This document shows, piece after piece, positions 9,559 to 17,753 of a stretch of DNA of 64,000 nt; positions within the stretch are counted from its first letter, which is position 1, and each line of letters begins with the position of its first letter. The stretch is from Sphingobacteriales bacterium (GTDB taxonomy: Bacteria; Bacteroidota; Bacteroidia; Chitinophagales; Chitinophagaceae): positions 744,001-808,000 of the forward strand of contig JACRLZ010000002.1 in the NCBI GenBank assembly GCA_016235125.1, written 5' to 3'. The notes beneath the pieces are model-generated. The model did no database searches, was not told the origin of the DNA, and saw only the letters and a list, made by a program, of their open reading frames with translations. A program made the translations under genes and the position numbers.

Positions 9559-9584
9559 AGCAGATGATTTTAATGAAAATAAAA

Positions 9585-9621
9585 ATTAAAAGGATTGCCT
9601 GCGACTGGCAATCCTTTTAAT
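9585..9621 (-). terminator. Intrinsic terminator belonging to the decayed lpdA copy
   Basis: A perfect 15-bp inverted repeat (ATTAAAAGGATTGCC at 9585-9599, complement at 9607-9621, 7-nt loop). On the minus strand it is followed by a T-rich tail (TTTTTATTTT), so it ends minus-strand transcription. It lies 24 bp after the stop of the lpdA remnant, the place expected for that gene's own terminator. Intact lpdA at 37293 has none in its downstream 87 bp. Confidence 0.8.
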
Positions 9622-9644
9622 ATTGTTAATCTTAACCAGCAGTT

Positions 9645-9817
9645 CTATGGATGAATCGCCTCCCCATACACCACTTCAATCACATCTTTCACTCCATCCA
9701 CTAATAGTGGGGTGAGGTGGATGGCATTCAACAGCTCATGATAGGTAGTTTTATTTTTCAGGCAGTTTCAGTTTCTACGATCAACTCCTTTACATGGTAA
9801 CCTATTATTTGTGCAGG
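9645..9817 (-). pseudogene. Decayed copy of the 3' end of lpdA (dihydrolipoamide dehydrogenase)
   Basis: Read on the minus strand this gives the last ~56 codons of dihydrolipoamide dehydrogenase: AQIIGYHVKELIVETETA, then a TGA, then TTYHELLNAIH, an HPHPTIS segment recovered only by allowing one missing base, and VKDVIEVVYGEAIHP-stop. It aligns with the 3' end of intact lpdA (37293 onward): 44 of 50 bases agree at 9641-9690 versus 37289-37338, and 25 of 30 at 9721-9750 versus 37369-37398. One in-frame stop and at least three single-base indels show it is dead. Homology fades near 9817. The rest of the 446-bp gap between genes (9559-10004) holds the terminator at 9585-9621 and AT-rich sequence before the sigma gene, with no other gene seen. 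Confidence 0.9.
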
Positions 9818-10004
9818 ATTCCCTTATTACTCCGCTGTTAAAAATAAATATCGAATAATCTGTAAGTTGATTTTGAAAATTATTAGAGAAATCTTGGTTG
9901 TCAAAGACTTGATTAGAAACAAAAAAGAGTTGGCTGGAAGATATTTTTATACATGATTACTTTTATTACAAATTGATTTTCTTAGATTGGGTCGCTTTTC
10001 TGCC

Positions 10005-10595
10005 ATGGGCGAGGATGAACAAATAAAACGATTGCTTAAGCTTATATCCCTGAATGATGATCAGTCAGCGTATAAGCAATTGTTTGTGCTCCTGTATCAC
10101 AGGTTGAAACAGTTCGCTTATTCAATTCTGAAATCAAATGAAGAGGCTGAGGAATTGGTTTCGGATGTTTTCGTCAGGATCTGGGATAAAAGAGCACAGC
10201 TCATTTCTGTTGAGTCTCCCCGTCTTTATTTATATACCATTACAAAGAATCTTGCTTTTACCAGAATAAGCCGCCAAAGAAAGCAAATAAATATTACTTC
10301 CGAAGAATGGTTTGTTCAGCTCGATAGTATCTATTTCGATCCCGAACAACTCGTCATCACAGAAGAAATTCTTCGCCAGATACGGAAAGCAGTTAATGAT
10401 TTACCCCCACGATGCAAGCTTATTTTTAAACTCATCAAGGAAGATGGGTTGAAATACAAGGAAGTGGCAGAATTGCTTCAACTTTCCATCAAAACCGTTG
10501 AGGCTCAGATGGCTATTGCTCTCAGACGCATAGGAAAATGTATGCATTTTGAGATCAAAAGCACCCCTTTTCAGGTCAGTTCAAAAAAAAGTTAA
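10005..10595 (+). CDS. ECF RNA polymerase sigma factor (FecI-like, Bacteroidota PUL type)
   Basis: 196 residues from the ATG at 10005; an in-frame TTG at 9987 is the alternative. Region 2 contains AYSILKSNEEAEELVSDVF and the -10-binding RLYLYTITKNLAF segment. Region 4 contains DLPPRCKLIFKLIKEDGLKYKEVAELLQLSIKTVEAQM, a helix-turn-helix for -35 recognition. Together with the FecR gene 64 bp downstream and an STN-type receptor after it, this is a cell-surface signalling trio: substrate binding at the receptor frees the sigma factor through FecR. It most likely drives the PUL genes from 11898 onward. TACTTTTA at 9958-9965 is a possible -7 box for the trio itself. Confidence 0.93.
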   Translation: MGEDEQIKRLLKLISLNDDQSAYKQLFVLLYHRLKQFAYSILKSNEEAEELVSDVFVRIWDKRAQLISVESPRLYLYTITKNLAFTRISRQRKQINITSEEWFVQLDSIYFDPEQLVITEEILRQIRKAVNDLPPRCKLIFKLIKEDGLKYKEVAELLQLSIKTVEAQMAIALRRIGKCMHFEIKSTPFQVSSKKS

Positions 10596-10659
10596 AACTC
10601 TCTTAGGGGTAAATTCTCTTTTTTGTTGTCTTACTGGTTTACTCTAATCAAACCACTGA

Positions 10660-11760
10660 ATGAACCAGGAGAATTTTTGGATTTTACTATCAAAGAAACT
10701 AGCCAACGAAGCAAGCATATCTGAGCTGAAAGAGCTTGAGGAACTTATTCATGAAAACCCAGACTGGCAATATGCTATTCAAAACATTGAAGACTTGTGG
10801 AGGCACAAAGCCCCAAATGACGATATGCAGACGCTTGATGCCTACATGCTTCATCTGCAGCGCATGAAGGATTTACACATATCTTTTGGCGAAGCAGCCG
10901 ATGAAGTTTCTGTAATTGGGCATGGCAGGAGAAAAGTAAGATGGTATTGGGCTGCGGCTGCGGTAACTGTATTAGCGGGTTTGTTTTTATTCCTCAGGCC
11001 GGGCAGCAAAAGCGATGTTTCAGAAAAACCGCTGGCAAGAGAAGTAAATGAGATCACCACCCGTCCCGGATCTAAATCAAAGGTAGAGTTACCCGATGGC
11101 TCGATAGTATGGCTGAATGCAGGCAGTAAACTTACCTATAATAAAGATTATGGACAGACACTTAGAGAGGTTACATTGTCAGGCGAGGGATATTTTGATG
11201 TTATGAAAATGAAAGAGAAGCCGTTTATTATTCATACTTCAAGTATCAATATCAAAGTTCTTGGAACTGTTTTCAATGTAAAGGCTTACCCCGAGGACAA
11301 ACATACCGAGACAAGCCTGATCAGGGGGAGTATTGAAGTGACCATTAAGAAACGCCCTAATGACAAGATCATCCTTTCACCCAATGAAAAATTAGTTGTT
11401 GAAAATAGCGGGATAGTTGAAAGCGAAAAAAATATACCTAAAGAAAACACCGGCTCATTACCCATCAGCACACTGATGTCGGTAAATAAGCTGAAATATA
11501 ATGCTGCTGACAGTACAGTAGCAGAAACTGAATGGATAAAGAATAAGCTGGTATTCAGAGATGAATCATTTGGCGATCTGGCTATGCGGATGGAAAGGTG
11601 GTATGATGTTGAGATTGAAATAACAGATACTGAACTGAAAGAAGAGCATCTGAACGGAACCTTTGATGAAGAAACTATTATTCAGGCAATGGATGCCCTT
11701 AAGGAGTTTGTTTCTTTTCATTATGAACAAAAAGGGAAAAAAATAATTATTAACCGCTAA
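10660..11760 (+). CDS. FecR-family anti-sigma factor with DUF4974 domain
   Basis: 366 residues. The N-terminal cytoplasmic part (about 1-90) would hold the sigma factor. One membrane segment lies near residues 92-110 (YWAAAAVTVLAGLFLFL). The periplasmic FecR domain follows, with the signatures PGSKSKVELPDGSIVWLNA, SGEGYFDV and IKVLGTVFNV. The C-terminal DUF4974 module (about 290-366: LVFRDESFGDLAMRMERWYDV...GTFDEETI) is structurally like an STN domain and touches the receptor's signalling domain. It starts 64 bp after the sigma gene. It passes the signal from the receptor at 11898 across the inner membrane. The assignment is secure; the inducing ligand is unknown. Confidence 0.93.
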   Translation: MNQENFWILLSKKLANEASISELKELEELIHENPDWQYAIQNIEDLWRHKAPNDDMQTLDAYMLHLQRMKDLHISFGEAADEVSVIGHGRRKVRWYWAAAAVTVLAGLFLFLRPGSKSDVSEKPLAREVNEITTRPGSKSKVELPDGSIVWLNAGSKLTYNKDYGQTLREVTLSGEGYFDVMKMKEKPFIIHTSSINIKVLGTVFNVKAYPEDKHTETSLIRGSIEVTIKKRPNDKIILSPNEKLVVENSGIVESEKNIPKENTGSLPISTLMSVNKLKYNAADSTVAETEWIKNKLVFRDESFGDLAMRMERWYDVEIEITDTELKEEHLNGTFDEETIIQAMDALKEFVSFHYEQKGKKIIINR

Positions 11761-11806
11761 CTGCTTGTTATATGACTACAGAAAACACATCTTGATCAAA
11801 AAAAAA

Positions 11807-11870
11807 GCAGGAAACCGGTGCAACGGAATCCTGCTGAATACGGGCTGTAAACCGGGATTCACGGAATCCC
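11807..11870 (+). promoter_or_regulatory. Two hairpins in the leader of the SusC-type receptor gene
   Basis: GCAGGA (11807-11812) pairs with TCCTGC (11829-11834), and GGGATT (11854-11859) pairs with AATCCC (11865-11870) around a 5-nt loop. The 137-bp gap between FecR and the receptor holds both, with no T-tract, so they look like leader structures or mRNA processing/stability elements rather than terminators. Confidence 0.35.
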
Positions 11871-11897
11871 TTATTGTAAACAATCCAAATGTAAGTT

Positions 11898-14800
11898 ATG
11901 AAAAAAAGAGAAACAGTTGCTGTTTCGCAAAATGGTCTGTTTTATTTAAAGATTGCAAGGATTATGAAACTAACGGTTGCTTTTTTGTTGATTGCCTGTT
12001 TAAAGGTTTCGGCAGAAGGTTGGGGCCAGGAAAAGATTACCTTGAAAATGAATGCGGCAGAAATTAAAAAAGTACTTTTTGCCATTGAGAAAAAAACAGA
12101 ATACAGATTCCTTTTTGCCGAAGCATCGGTAAAAGACAAACCCAAAGTCAATGTAGATGTCCATGAAGCCACCCTTCCGGAAGTACTGGACAGGATACTG
12201 GCCAATACAGGCATCGCTTATAAACTGCTGGGCACAAACCTCGTTGTTCTTAAAGAAGGGGTGTCGGGAGAAATCATAGCCCAGGAAATTAAAATAACAG
12301 GAAGAGTGACCTCTGCTTCAGGCGAGCCACTGGCCGGCGCTTCTGTCTTTGTTAAAGGAAGCAGAACCGGGACAGTAACAGATGCAAACGGAAATTTTTC
12401 CATTACCGTACCAGACGATGCAGTTTTGGTGATCAGTTCTGTAGGGTATGAATCAGCAGAGGTTTCTGTAAAAGGCAAAACAGAGGTCAATGTATCACTC
12501 CGCCTTTCTGAAAGGGTACAGGATGCCGTGGTGGTGATCGGTTATGGTACTGCGAGCAAAAGAGACCTTACCGGGTCAATTGTAAAGCTGTCGGGTAAAG
12601 ATGTGGCTGACAAGCCCAATGTGAACCCTGTGGCTTCCCTGCAGGGAAAAGTAGCCGGAGTAAGTATTGTGAATTCCGGTACACCCGGGCAGGAACCGGA
12701 TATTCGTATCAGAGGCACAAATAGTCTTTCACCAGGTGGTGCAAGGCCGCTTTACCTTGTTGATGGAATATTTAATGACAATATCAATTTTCTTAATCCA
12801 AACGATATTGAATCAATTGAAATATTAAAAGACCCCTCATCGCTGGCCATTTTTGGTGTTCGTGGTGCAAATGGAGTAATTGCTGTTACTACAAAAAAGG
12901 CAAAGTCCGGACAGATAAGCATCAATTTCAATTCTACATTCAGCTCAAAAAAACTGGTTGATAAAATTGAAATGGTAAATGCATCGGAGTTCAAAACCCT
13001 TTTTGAGGAAGAAGAGGATAATCTTGGTATAACCGGGCCCAGCCGTTTTGACTTTACTCCCTGGACTGGTAATACAGACTGGATCGATGAAATGACAAGA
13101 AGCGGAATGGCTTTCACCAACAATCTTAGTTTGTCTGCCGCCACGGATAAAAATAAATTTTACTTTGGCGTTGGCCAAACCTATGAAGAGGGCATTATAC
13201 GGCATGAACAACTGAAGCGTATTACTCTTAACCTGAATGACGAAGTGAAACTAAGTAAGGGGATAAAATTCGGATTTACCCTGAATGCAGTGAGACAAAG
13301 AAACCCCTACGGTTCTGCAAAAGGGCTTTTATTCAATGCCCGCCGTATTTGGCCTGTAACCCCTGTTTATGACAATGCCCATGCTGCATACTATAACCTA
13401 GCTTTTCAGGCCGGCCAGATGGTGAACCCGGTTTGGGAATTGAATGATAACTGGGACAAAGAACTGGTTTATGAAAACAGGATGGTTGGAAGTATATATG
13501 CTGATATTTCTTTCCTGAAATATTTAAATTTAAGATCTACGTTTTACGCTGATATGTCAAATGTGGATGGCAGAACGTACAGGCCAATCGACAGTCTTTA
13601 TGATCCTATAAGCAACACTGTATTCGTTCATCCTTCTTACAATCGTACAGCAGTGAGTCAATCGAATCAGCGTTGGAATAAGTTTCAGCAGGATCACATC
13701 CTCACTTTCAGGAAAAATTTCAATGATCACGGAGTTACAGCAATTGCAGGTTTTACTACCTATTATAATGATTACCGGGGATTATCTGGGTCGGTGAAGC
13801 AATCACTTACCGGAGACCCCATACCCAACGACAAACGGTTTTGGTATATTGACAATGGTTTTGGCGATAAAGCCACCCGTGAATCTTCTTCGGGTCAATT
13901 TGAAAGAACAACAGTTTCGACCCTGGTTCGTCTTCTTTATAATTATAAGGGAAAGTACCTGTTAAACGGATCATTCCGCCGCGACTGGTCTTCAGCCTTC
14001 CGTCCCGATTATGGCAACCAGGGGCAGAATTTTTATTCTGTTGGCGCCGCATGGGAAATCAGCAAAGAGGATTTTTTCAAAAATCAGAAAATATTTGACT
14101 ACCTGAAACTGAAAGGAAGCCTGGGTGTTTTGGGAGGACAGAATACTTATGGATTTGACTATCCTGCATACCCTGCTTTAAAAACAAGCGGAAGCGCTGT
14201 ATTTGGCAGCCTGATTGTGCCTGTATTCGCCGAAACATATTTAGCAGACAGGAACCTTCATTGGGAAACTGTGCATGGAAAAGAGATAGGGATAGAATTT
14301 GATGCCCTGAAAAGAAAACTGCATGGCGAGATTGTTTATTATCACAAAACCACCAAGGATATTATGGCCCTGGTATCTTCCGGCGCCGGTCAGTCAACCC
14401 TGACGAATATTGGTAATATGCGAAACAAGGGCTTTGAATTTTCAGCAGGCTATACTCATAACCTCACACAAGACCTGGTAATGACCGTATCAGGAAACCT
14501 GACCACTTATGACAATTTGTTTCTCGAATCTCCTTTTACTTCAAACCCTGACGAACAATATCCAAGCAGAACGGTAGCTGGATTTCCAATCGGTTATTTT
14601 TATGGATATGTAGTGGAGGGTATTTATCAAACTTATGCAGATAAACTGGCTTCTCCGGTTATGAACCTCGGAAGCTCCTATGGCCCGGGTGATTTAAAGT
14701 ATAAAGACCTGAACGGAGATGGAGTGGTGAATACAGATGACAGAATGATGATAGGCAACCCAACGCCTGATTTCACTTATGGAGGAAGCATAGCATTGAA

Positions 14801-15251
14801 GTATAAAGGCTTTGATCTTGGTGTGGACATGCAGGGAGTTTATGGTAATGAAATTTACCGTTACTGGGGAAGCTCAGAATTACCGTATACCAAATTCAAC
14901 TATCCGAAATTCAAACTGAACCGCTGGCATGGTGAGGGAACTTCCAACTGGGATCCGATATTGGGTGACAATCACACCACCAACAGACTTCCTTCAACCT
15001 ATGGTATTGAGGACGGCAGCTATTTCAGGATCAGAAACCTTCAATTGGGATACAATTTCAATCCTGCTATGCTCAGCAAACTGCATATTAAAAGCCTGAG
15101 GGTTTTTATCAATATTCAGAATCTGAAAACATGGAAGCATAACTCAGGTTATTCTCCTGAATTTGGCGGTTCGCCCACTTCTTTTGGTGTGGACGTAGGC
15201 CATGATCCTATTCCCAGAATTTTCTCAGGAGGTATTAATGTTAATTTCTAA
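11898..15251 (+). CDS. SusC/RagA-type TonB-dependent receptor with STN signalling domain
   Basis: 1117 residues. The long n-region before the hydrophobic stretch (MKLTVAFLLIACLKVSAEG) is usual for FecIR-linked receptors, so the ATG at 11898 is kept. Domains in order: STN (secretin/TonB short N-terminal, about 48-100, with ITLKMNAAEIKKVLFAIEKK), which signals to FecR; a CarboxypepD_reg-like domain (about 134-205); the TonB plug with VVVIGYGTASKRDLTGSI and the RIRGTNSL and LVDGIFN motifs; then the barrel to the C terminus (GGINVNF). It imports glycan fragments as the pair of the SusD protein that follows 22 bp later, and its presence in a FecIR trio makes it both transporter and sensor of this locus. 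Confidence 0.96.
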   Translation: MKKRETVAVSQNGLFYLKIARIMKLTVAFLLIACLKVSAEGWGQEKITLKMNAAEIKKVLFAIEKKTEYRFLFAEASVKDKPKVNVDVHEATLPEVLDRILANTGIAYKLLGTNLVVLKEGVSGEIIAQEIKITGRVTSASGEPLAGASVFVKGSRTGTVTDANGNFSITVPDDAVLVISSVGYESAEVSVKGKTEVNVSLRLSERVQDAVVVIGYGTASKRDLTGSIVKLSGKDVADKPNVNPVASLQGKVAGVSIVNSGTPGQEPDIRIRGTNSLSPGGARPLYLVDGIFNDNINFLNPNDIESIEILKDPSSLAIFGVRGANGVIAVTTKKAKSGQISINFNSTFSSKKLVDKIEMVNASEFKTLFEEEEDNLGITGPSRFDFTPWTGNTDWIDEMTRSGMAFTNNLSLSAATDKNKFYFGVGQTYEEGIIRHEQLKRITLNLNDEVKLSKGIKFGFTLNAVRQRNPYGSAKGLLFNARRIWPVTPVYDNAHAAYYNLAFQAGQMVNPVWELNDNWDKELVYENRMVGSIYADISFLKYLNLRSTFYADMSNVDGRTYRPIDSLYDPISNTVFVHPSYNRTAVSQSNQRWNKFQQDHILTFRKNFNDHGVTAIAGFTTYYNDYRGLSGSVKQSLTGDPIPNDKRFWYIDNGFGDKATRESSSGQFERTTVSTLVRLLYNYKGKYLLNGSFRRDWSSAFRPDYGNQGQNFYSVGAAWEISKEDFFKNQKIFDYLKLKGSLGVLGGQNTYGFDYPAYPALKTSGSAVFGSLIVPVFAETYLADRNLHWETVHGKEIGIEFDALKRKLHGEIVYYHKTTKDIMALVSSGAGQSTLTNIGNMRNKGFEFSAGYTHNLTQDLVMTVSGNLTTYDNLFLESPFTSNPDEQYPSRTVAGFPIGYFYGYVVEGIYQTYADKLASPVMNLGSSYGPGDLKYKDLNGDGVVNTDDRMMIGNPTPDFTYGGSIALKYKGFDLGVDMQGVYGNEIYRYWGSSELPYTKFNYPKFKLNRWHGEGTSNWDPILGDNHTTNRLPSTYGIEDGSYFRIRNLQLGYNFNPAMLSKLHIKSLRVFINIQNLKTWKHNSGYSPEFGGSPTSFGVDVGHDPIPRIFSGGINVNF

Positions 15252-15273
15252 GCTTATAAAAAACAAAAGCAAT

Positions 15274-16776
15274 ATGAAAAAAAATATTCAAACTCTGCTT
15301 CTGATTATGATCCTTCCTTCATTGATGGTCATATTTGGAGGATGTAAGAAGTTTCTTGACAGAGCTCCTTTGCAGGCATCGCTTGAAGATTTGAATCAGG
15401 GCGGGCTGGAAGGCCAGGTGTTCGGACTGTATGGGAATTTCCTGGATCGTAATGGTTCTTATCATGGGTTCAGCAGCATACCCTGGTTTGCACTAAATTC
15501 ATTCCGTGGCGATGATGCCATGAAAGGCAGCAGCGCTGCAGATGGCGCTGACTGGGAAACGGTATATGATAATTTCCAGTACCAAAAAGCACACTGGTCA
15601 GCTTCGATCTACTGGGATCAGAAGTATAATATGATCAATAAAGCCAATACTGTTCTGCAGACTGCAGATTCTCTCGGCTTGTCAGATCCGGCTTCACTGG
15701 TCAATATTGGCGAAGCAAAATTTTTCAGGGCATTAACCTATTTTGACCTTGTGAGAGTTTTTGGAGAAGTGCCCAAAATCGATTTCAGGATATATAATCC
15801 AAATGATTCCAAAAAACCAAAAGCCACAGTACCACAGATATGGGCATTGATTGATGCCGACCTGACTGCAGCAATAGCAAACCTGCCTCCTGATTGGAAC
15901 AATGCGTCAGGAAACAGCAAGTTTCCGGGAAGGCTGACCCGGTATGCGGCAATGACCCTGGCTGCCAAGACAAAAATATACCGGGGAGATTGGGCGGGTT
16001 GTTTGGGTCTTTGTCAGCAGGTTATCAGTTCAGGTAAATATCAGTTATTGAGTGACTATAGTTCTTTGTTTAAAGTGGAAGGAGAAAACTCCAAGGAATC
16101 ACTTTTTGAGATACAGGCATATGTGGGACCAAACGGAGTACCTGATGCAGGACATGAATACGGTGTAGAACAAGGTGTGAGGGGTTCTGGCGCATGGGAT
16201 CTTGGTTGGGGATGGAATGTGCCTGAGCCAGGTCAGGAAGCTTCTTACGAAGCCGGAGATAAAAGAAGAGGGGCTACTATTTTGTATTCTGGCCAGGATG
16301 ATGGTTATGGTAAAACTGTTCCTGCATTTCCAACCGTGCCAAGACTTTATTGGAATAAAAAAGTATATCCCGAACCTTCAATGCAAGCTTCGACCGGAAG
16401 GCGGCAAAACAACTGGCTGAACCACGGGGTAATCCGTTATGCAGATGTTTTGTTGCTGGCAGCTGAGGCCGCCAACGAATTAGGTGGTGCAGGAAATCAG
16501 GCTGATGCAGTAACATGGATAAATACGATACGCAGCAGAGCCGGCCTTTCCAATGTTGCATTTACTACCCAGGCAGCTATGAGGGATATTATTAAAAGAG
16601 AAAGAAGATCAGAACTGGCAATGGAAGGAGAAAGATTCTTTGACCTGGTAAGATGGGGAGATGCTATTGCAGTTTTGGGTGGCCGTGGATACACCCCCTG
16701 TCATCAATATTATCCGCTTCCTCAATCAGCCATAGATTTTGCAGGAGGCGTACTGATTCAAAATCCCTGTTGGTAA
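15274..16776 (+). CDS. SusD/RagB family outer-membrane glycan-binding lipoprotein
   Basis: 500 residues from the ATG at 15274 (an earlier in-frame ATG at 15202 overlaps the susC end and lacks a signal sequence). A lipobox at IFGGCKKFLDRAP puts Cys near residue 23. The alpha-helical TPR-like SusD fold is shown by EAKFFRALTYFDLVRVFGEVP, AAKTKIYRGDWAGCLGLCQQVI and, near the C terminus, IKRERRSELAMEGERFFDLVRWG, the family's strongest signature. SusD proteins cap the SusC barrel and pull glycan into it. Gap to susC is 22 bp and to the LamG protein 23 bp, so one transcript is likely. Confidence 0.96.
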   Translation: MKKNIQTLLLIMILPSLMVIFGGCKKFLDRAPLQASLEDLNQGGLEGQVFGLYGNFLDRNGSYHGFSSIPWFALNSFRGDDAMKGSSAADGADWETVYDNFQYQKAHWSASIYWDQKYNMINKANTVLQTADSLGLSDPASLVNIGEAKFFRALTYFDLVRVFGEVPKIDFRIYNPNDSKKPKATVPQIWALIDADLTAAIANLPPDWNNASGNSKFPGRLTRYAAMTLAAKTKIYRGDWAGCLGLCQQVISSGKYQLLSDYSSLFKVEGENSKESLFEIQAYVGPNGVPDAGHEYGVEQGVRGSGAWDLGWGWNVPEPGQEASYEAGDKRRGATILYSGQDDGYGKTVPAFPTVPRLYWNKKVYPEPSMQASTGRRQNNWLNHGVIRYADVLLLAAEAANELGGAGNQADAVTWINTIRSRAGLSNVAFTTQAAMRDIIKRERRSELAMEGERFFDLVRWGDAIAVLGGRGYTPCHQYYPLPQSAIDFAGGVLIQNPCW

Positions 16777-16799
16777 TTAAAAATTTAAAAATTATCGAT

Positions 16800-17660
16800 A
16801 TGAAAAAAAATATAAGATACATTTCACTGATAGTTTTTGCTGCTCTTAGTTTCATTTCCTGCCAGAAAATGAACAGGCCCGATTTGGGTAATTATCCAAA
16901 AGACGCCAACCCACCGGGTGGGCCATTAAAATTCTATGCAGCATATGATGGTACTTCCTCAGATGCGCTTAGAAATGCAGTGGACAGTATCCGGGCTAAT
17001 TTTGCAGCAAGTAATCCATTGTCATCAATAACAGGAATCACCGGAAAAGCAGTTCAGGGCACCCTGGATAAAGCTATTAAATATTCATCGGCTAATGACT
17101 GGGCAAATTCAACAAGCATATCCATTGCCTTCTGGCTCAAAAACACACCGTGGAGTGGTGGCCCCGGATTTTTATTCAATCTTACCGATAAGGATCATTG
17201 GGCCAACGGTAAAACCTGGATGCTGATTGAAGACCAGGGGCAGAGCAGTACCACGCAGGCAACAGTAAAATTTGTATTGCAGGATCAGTGGTTTGAATTT
17301 GTCGGGGCAAAAAAACTGGACAGACCTCTTCTGGATGGTAACTGGCATCATTGGGCGATAGTTTATGATGAAACTACCTCAAAACTCACATACTATTTTG
17401 ACGGGCAGGCTTTAACCGGGTTGCATCCTTCTCTTACAGATGTAAAGAATGGAGCAAATCCAAGAGGGCCTTTAAATTTAAAATCAGGCGATGGAACAGC
17501 CGGGCAATTGGTGGTTGGAGGCTGGAATAAGCAAGTTGGGTTACCGGGTCCCGGTGATGGCTGGATACAGGGCTTTAACGGGGGATTAGACCAATTCAGA
17601 TTGTATGGCAAAGCCTTATCAGCTTCTGAAGTGCTGGCCCTGTTTAATGCTAAACTTTAG
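16800..17660 (+). CDS. LamG-domain lipoprotein, probable surface glycan-binding protein (SusE/F position)
   Basis: 286 residues from the ATG at 16800. The lipobox SFISCQKM marks a lipoprotein. About residues 95-285 form a concanavalin-A-like LamG (laminin G) beta-sandwich, with the typical NWHHWAIVYDET strand and the closing GGLDQFRLYGKALSASEVLALF. It stands directly after susD, where PULs encode surface glycan-binding proteins (SusE/SusF-type) that need not share sequence. It therefore probably holds the polysaccharide at the cell surface. No catalytic residues are evident; a degenerate ConA-like hydrolase cannot be excluded. Confidence 0.8.
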   Translation: MKKNIRYISLIVFAALSFISCQKMNRPDLGNYPKDANPPGGPLKFYAAYDGTSSDALRNAVDSIRANFAASNPLSSITGITGKAVQGTLDKAIKYSSANDWANSTSISIAFWLKNTPWSGGPGFLFNLTDKDHWANGKTWMLIEDQGQSSTTQATVKFVLQDQWFEFVGAKKLDRPLLDGNWHHWAIVYDETTSKLTYYFDGQALTGLHPSLTDVKNGANPRGPLNLKSGDGTAGQLVVGGWNKQVGLPGPGDGWIQGFNGGLDQFRLYGKALSASEVLALFNAKL

Positions 17661-17700
17661 ATTTTTTCATATAAGCAATCGTTCACAAATCAAGCAATCA

Positions 17701-17722
17701 AGGGCTGAAATCTTTCAGCCCT
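17701..17722 (+). promoter_or_regulatory. Hairpin between the LamG and FG-GAP genes
   Basis: AGGGCTGAAA (17701-17710) and TTTCAGCCCT (17713-17722) are perfectly complementary. There is no T-tract, so it is more likely a partial terminator, processing site or mRNA-stabilising stem that lowers expression of the downstream genes relative to susCD. Confidence 0.45.
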
Positions 17723-17753
17723 TCATTACTTTAAAATAAGGCGACAATCAGGC

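Noticed and set aside
9987-10004. TTG start 18 bp upstream for the ECF sigma factor
   Set aside because: The ATG at 10005 gives the usual family N terminus; the extension adds no conserved residues.
11765-12067. 100-codon frame over the susC leader and start
   Set aside because: It overlaps the signal peptide and STN domain of susC in another frame and covers the hairpin leader; no family features.
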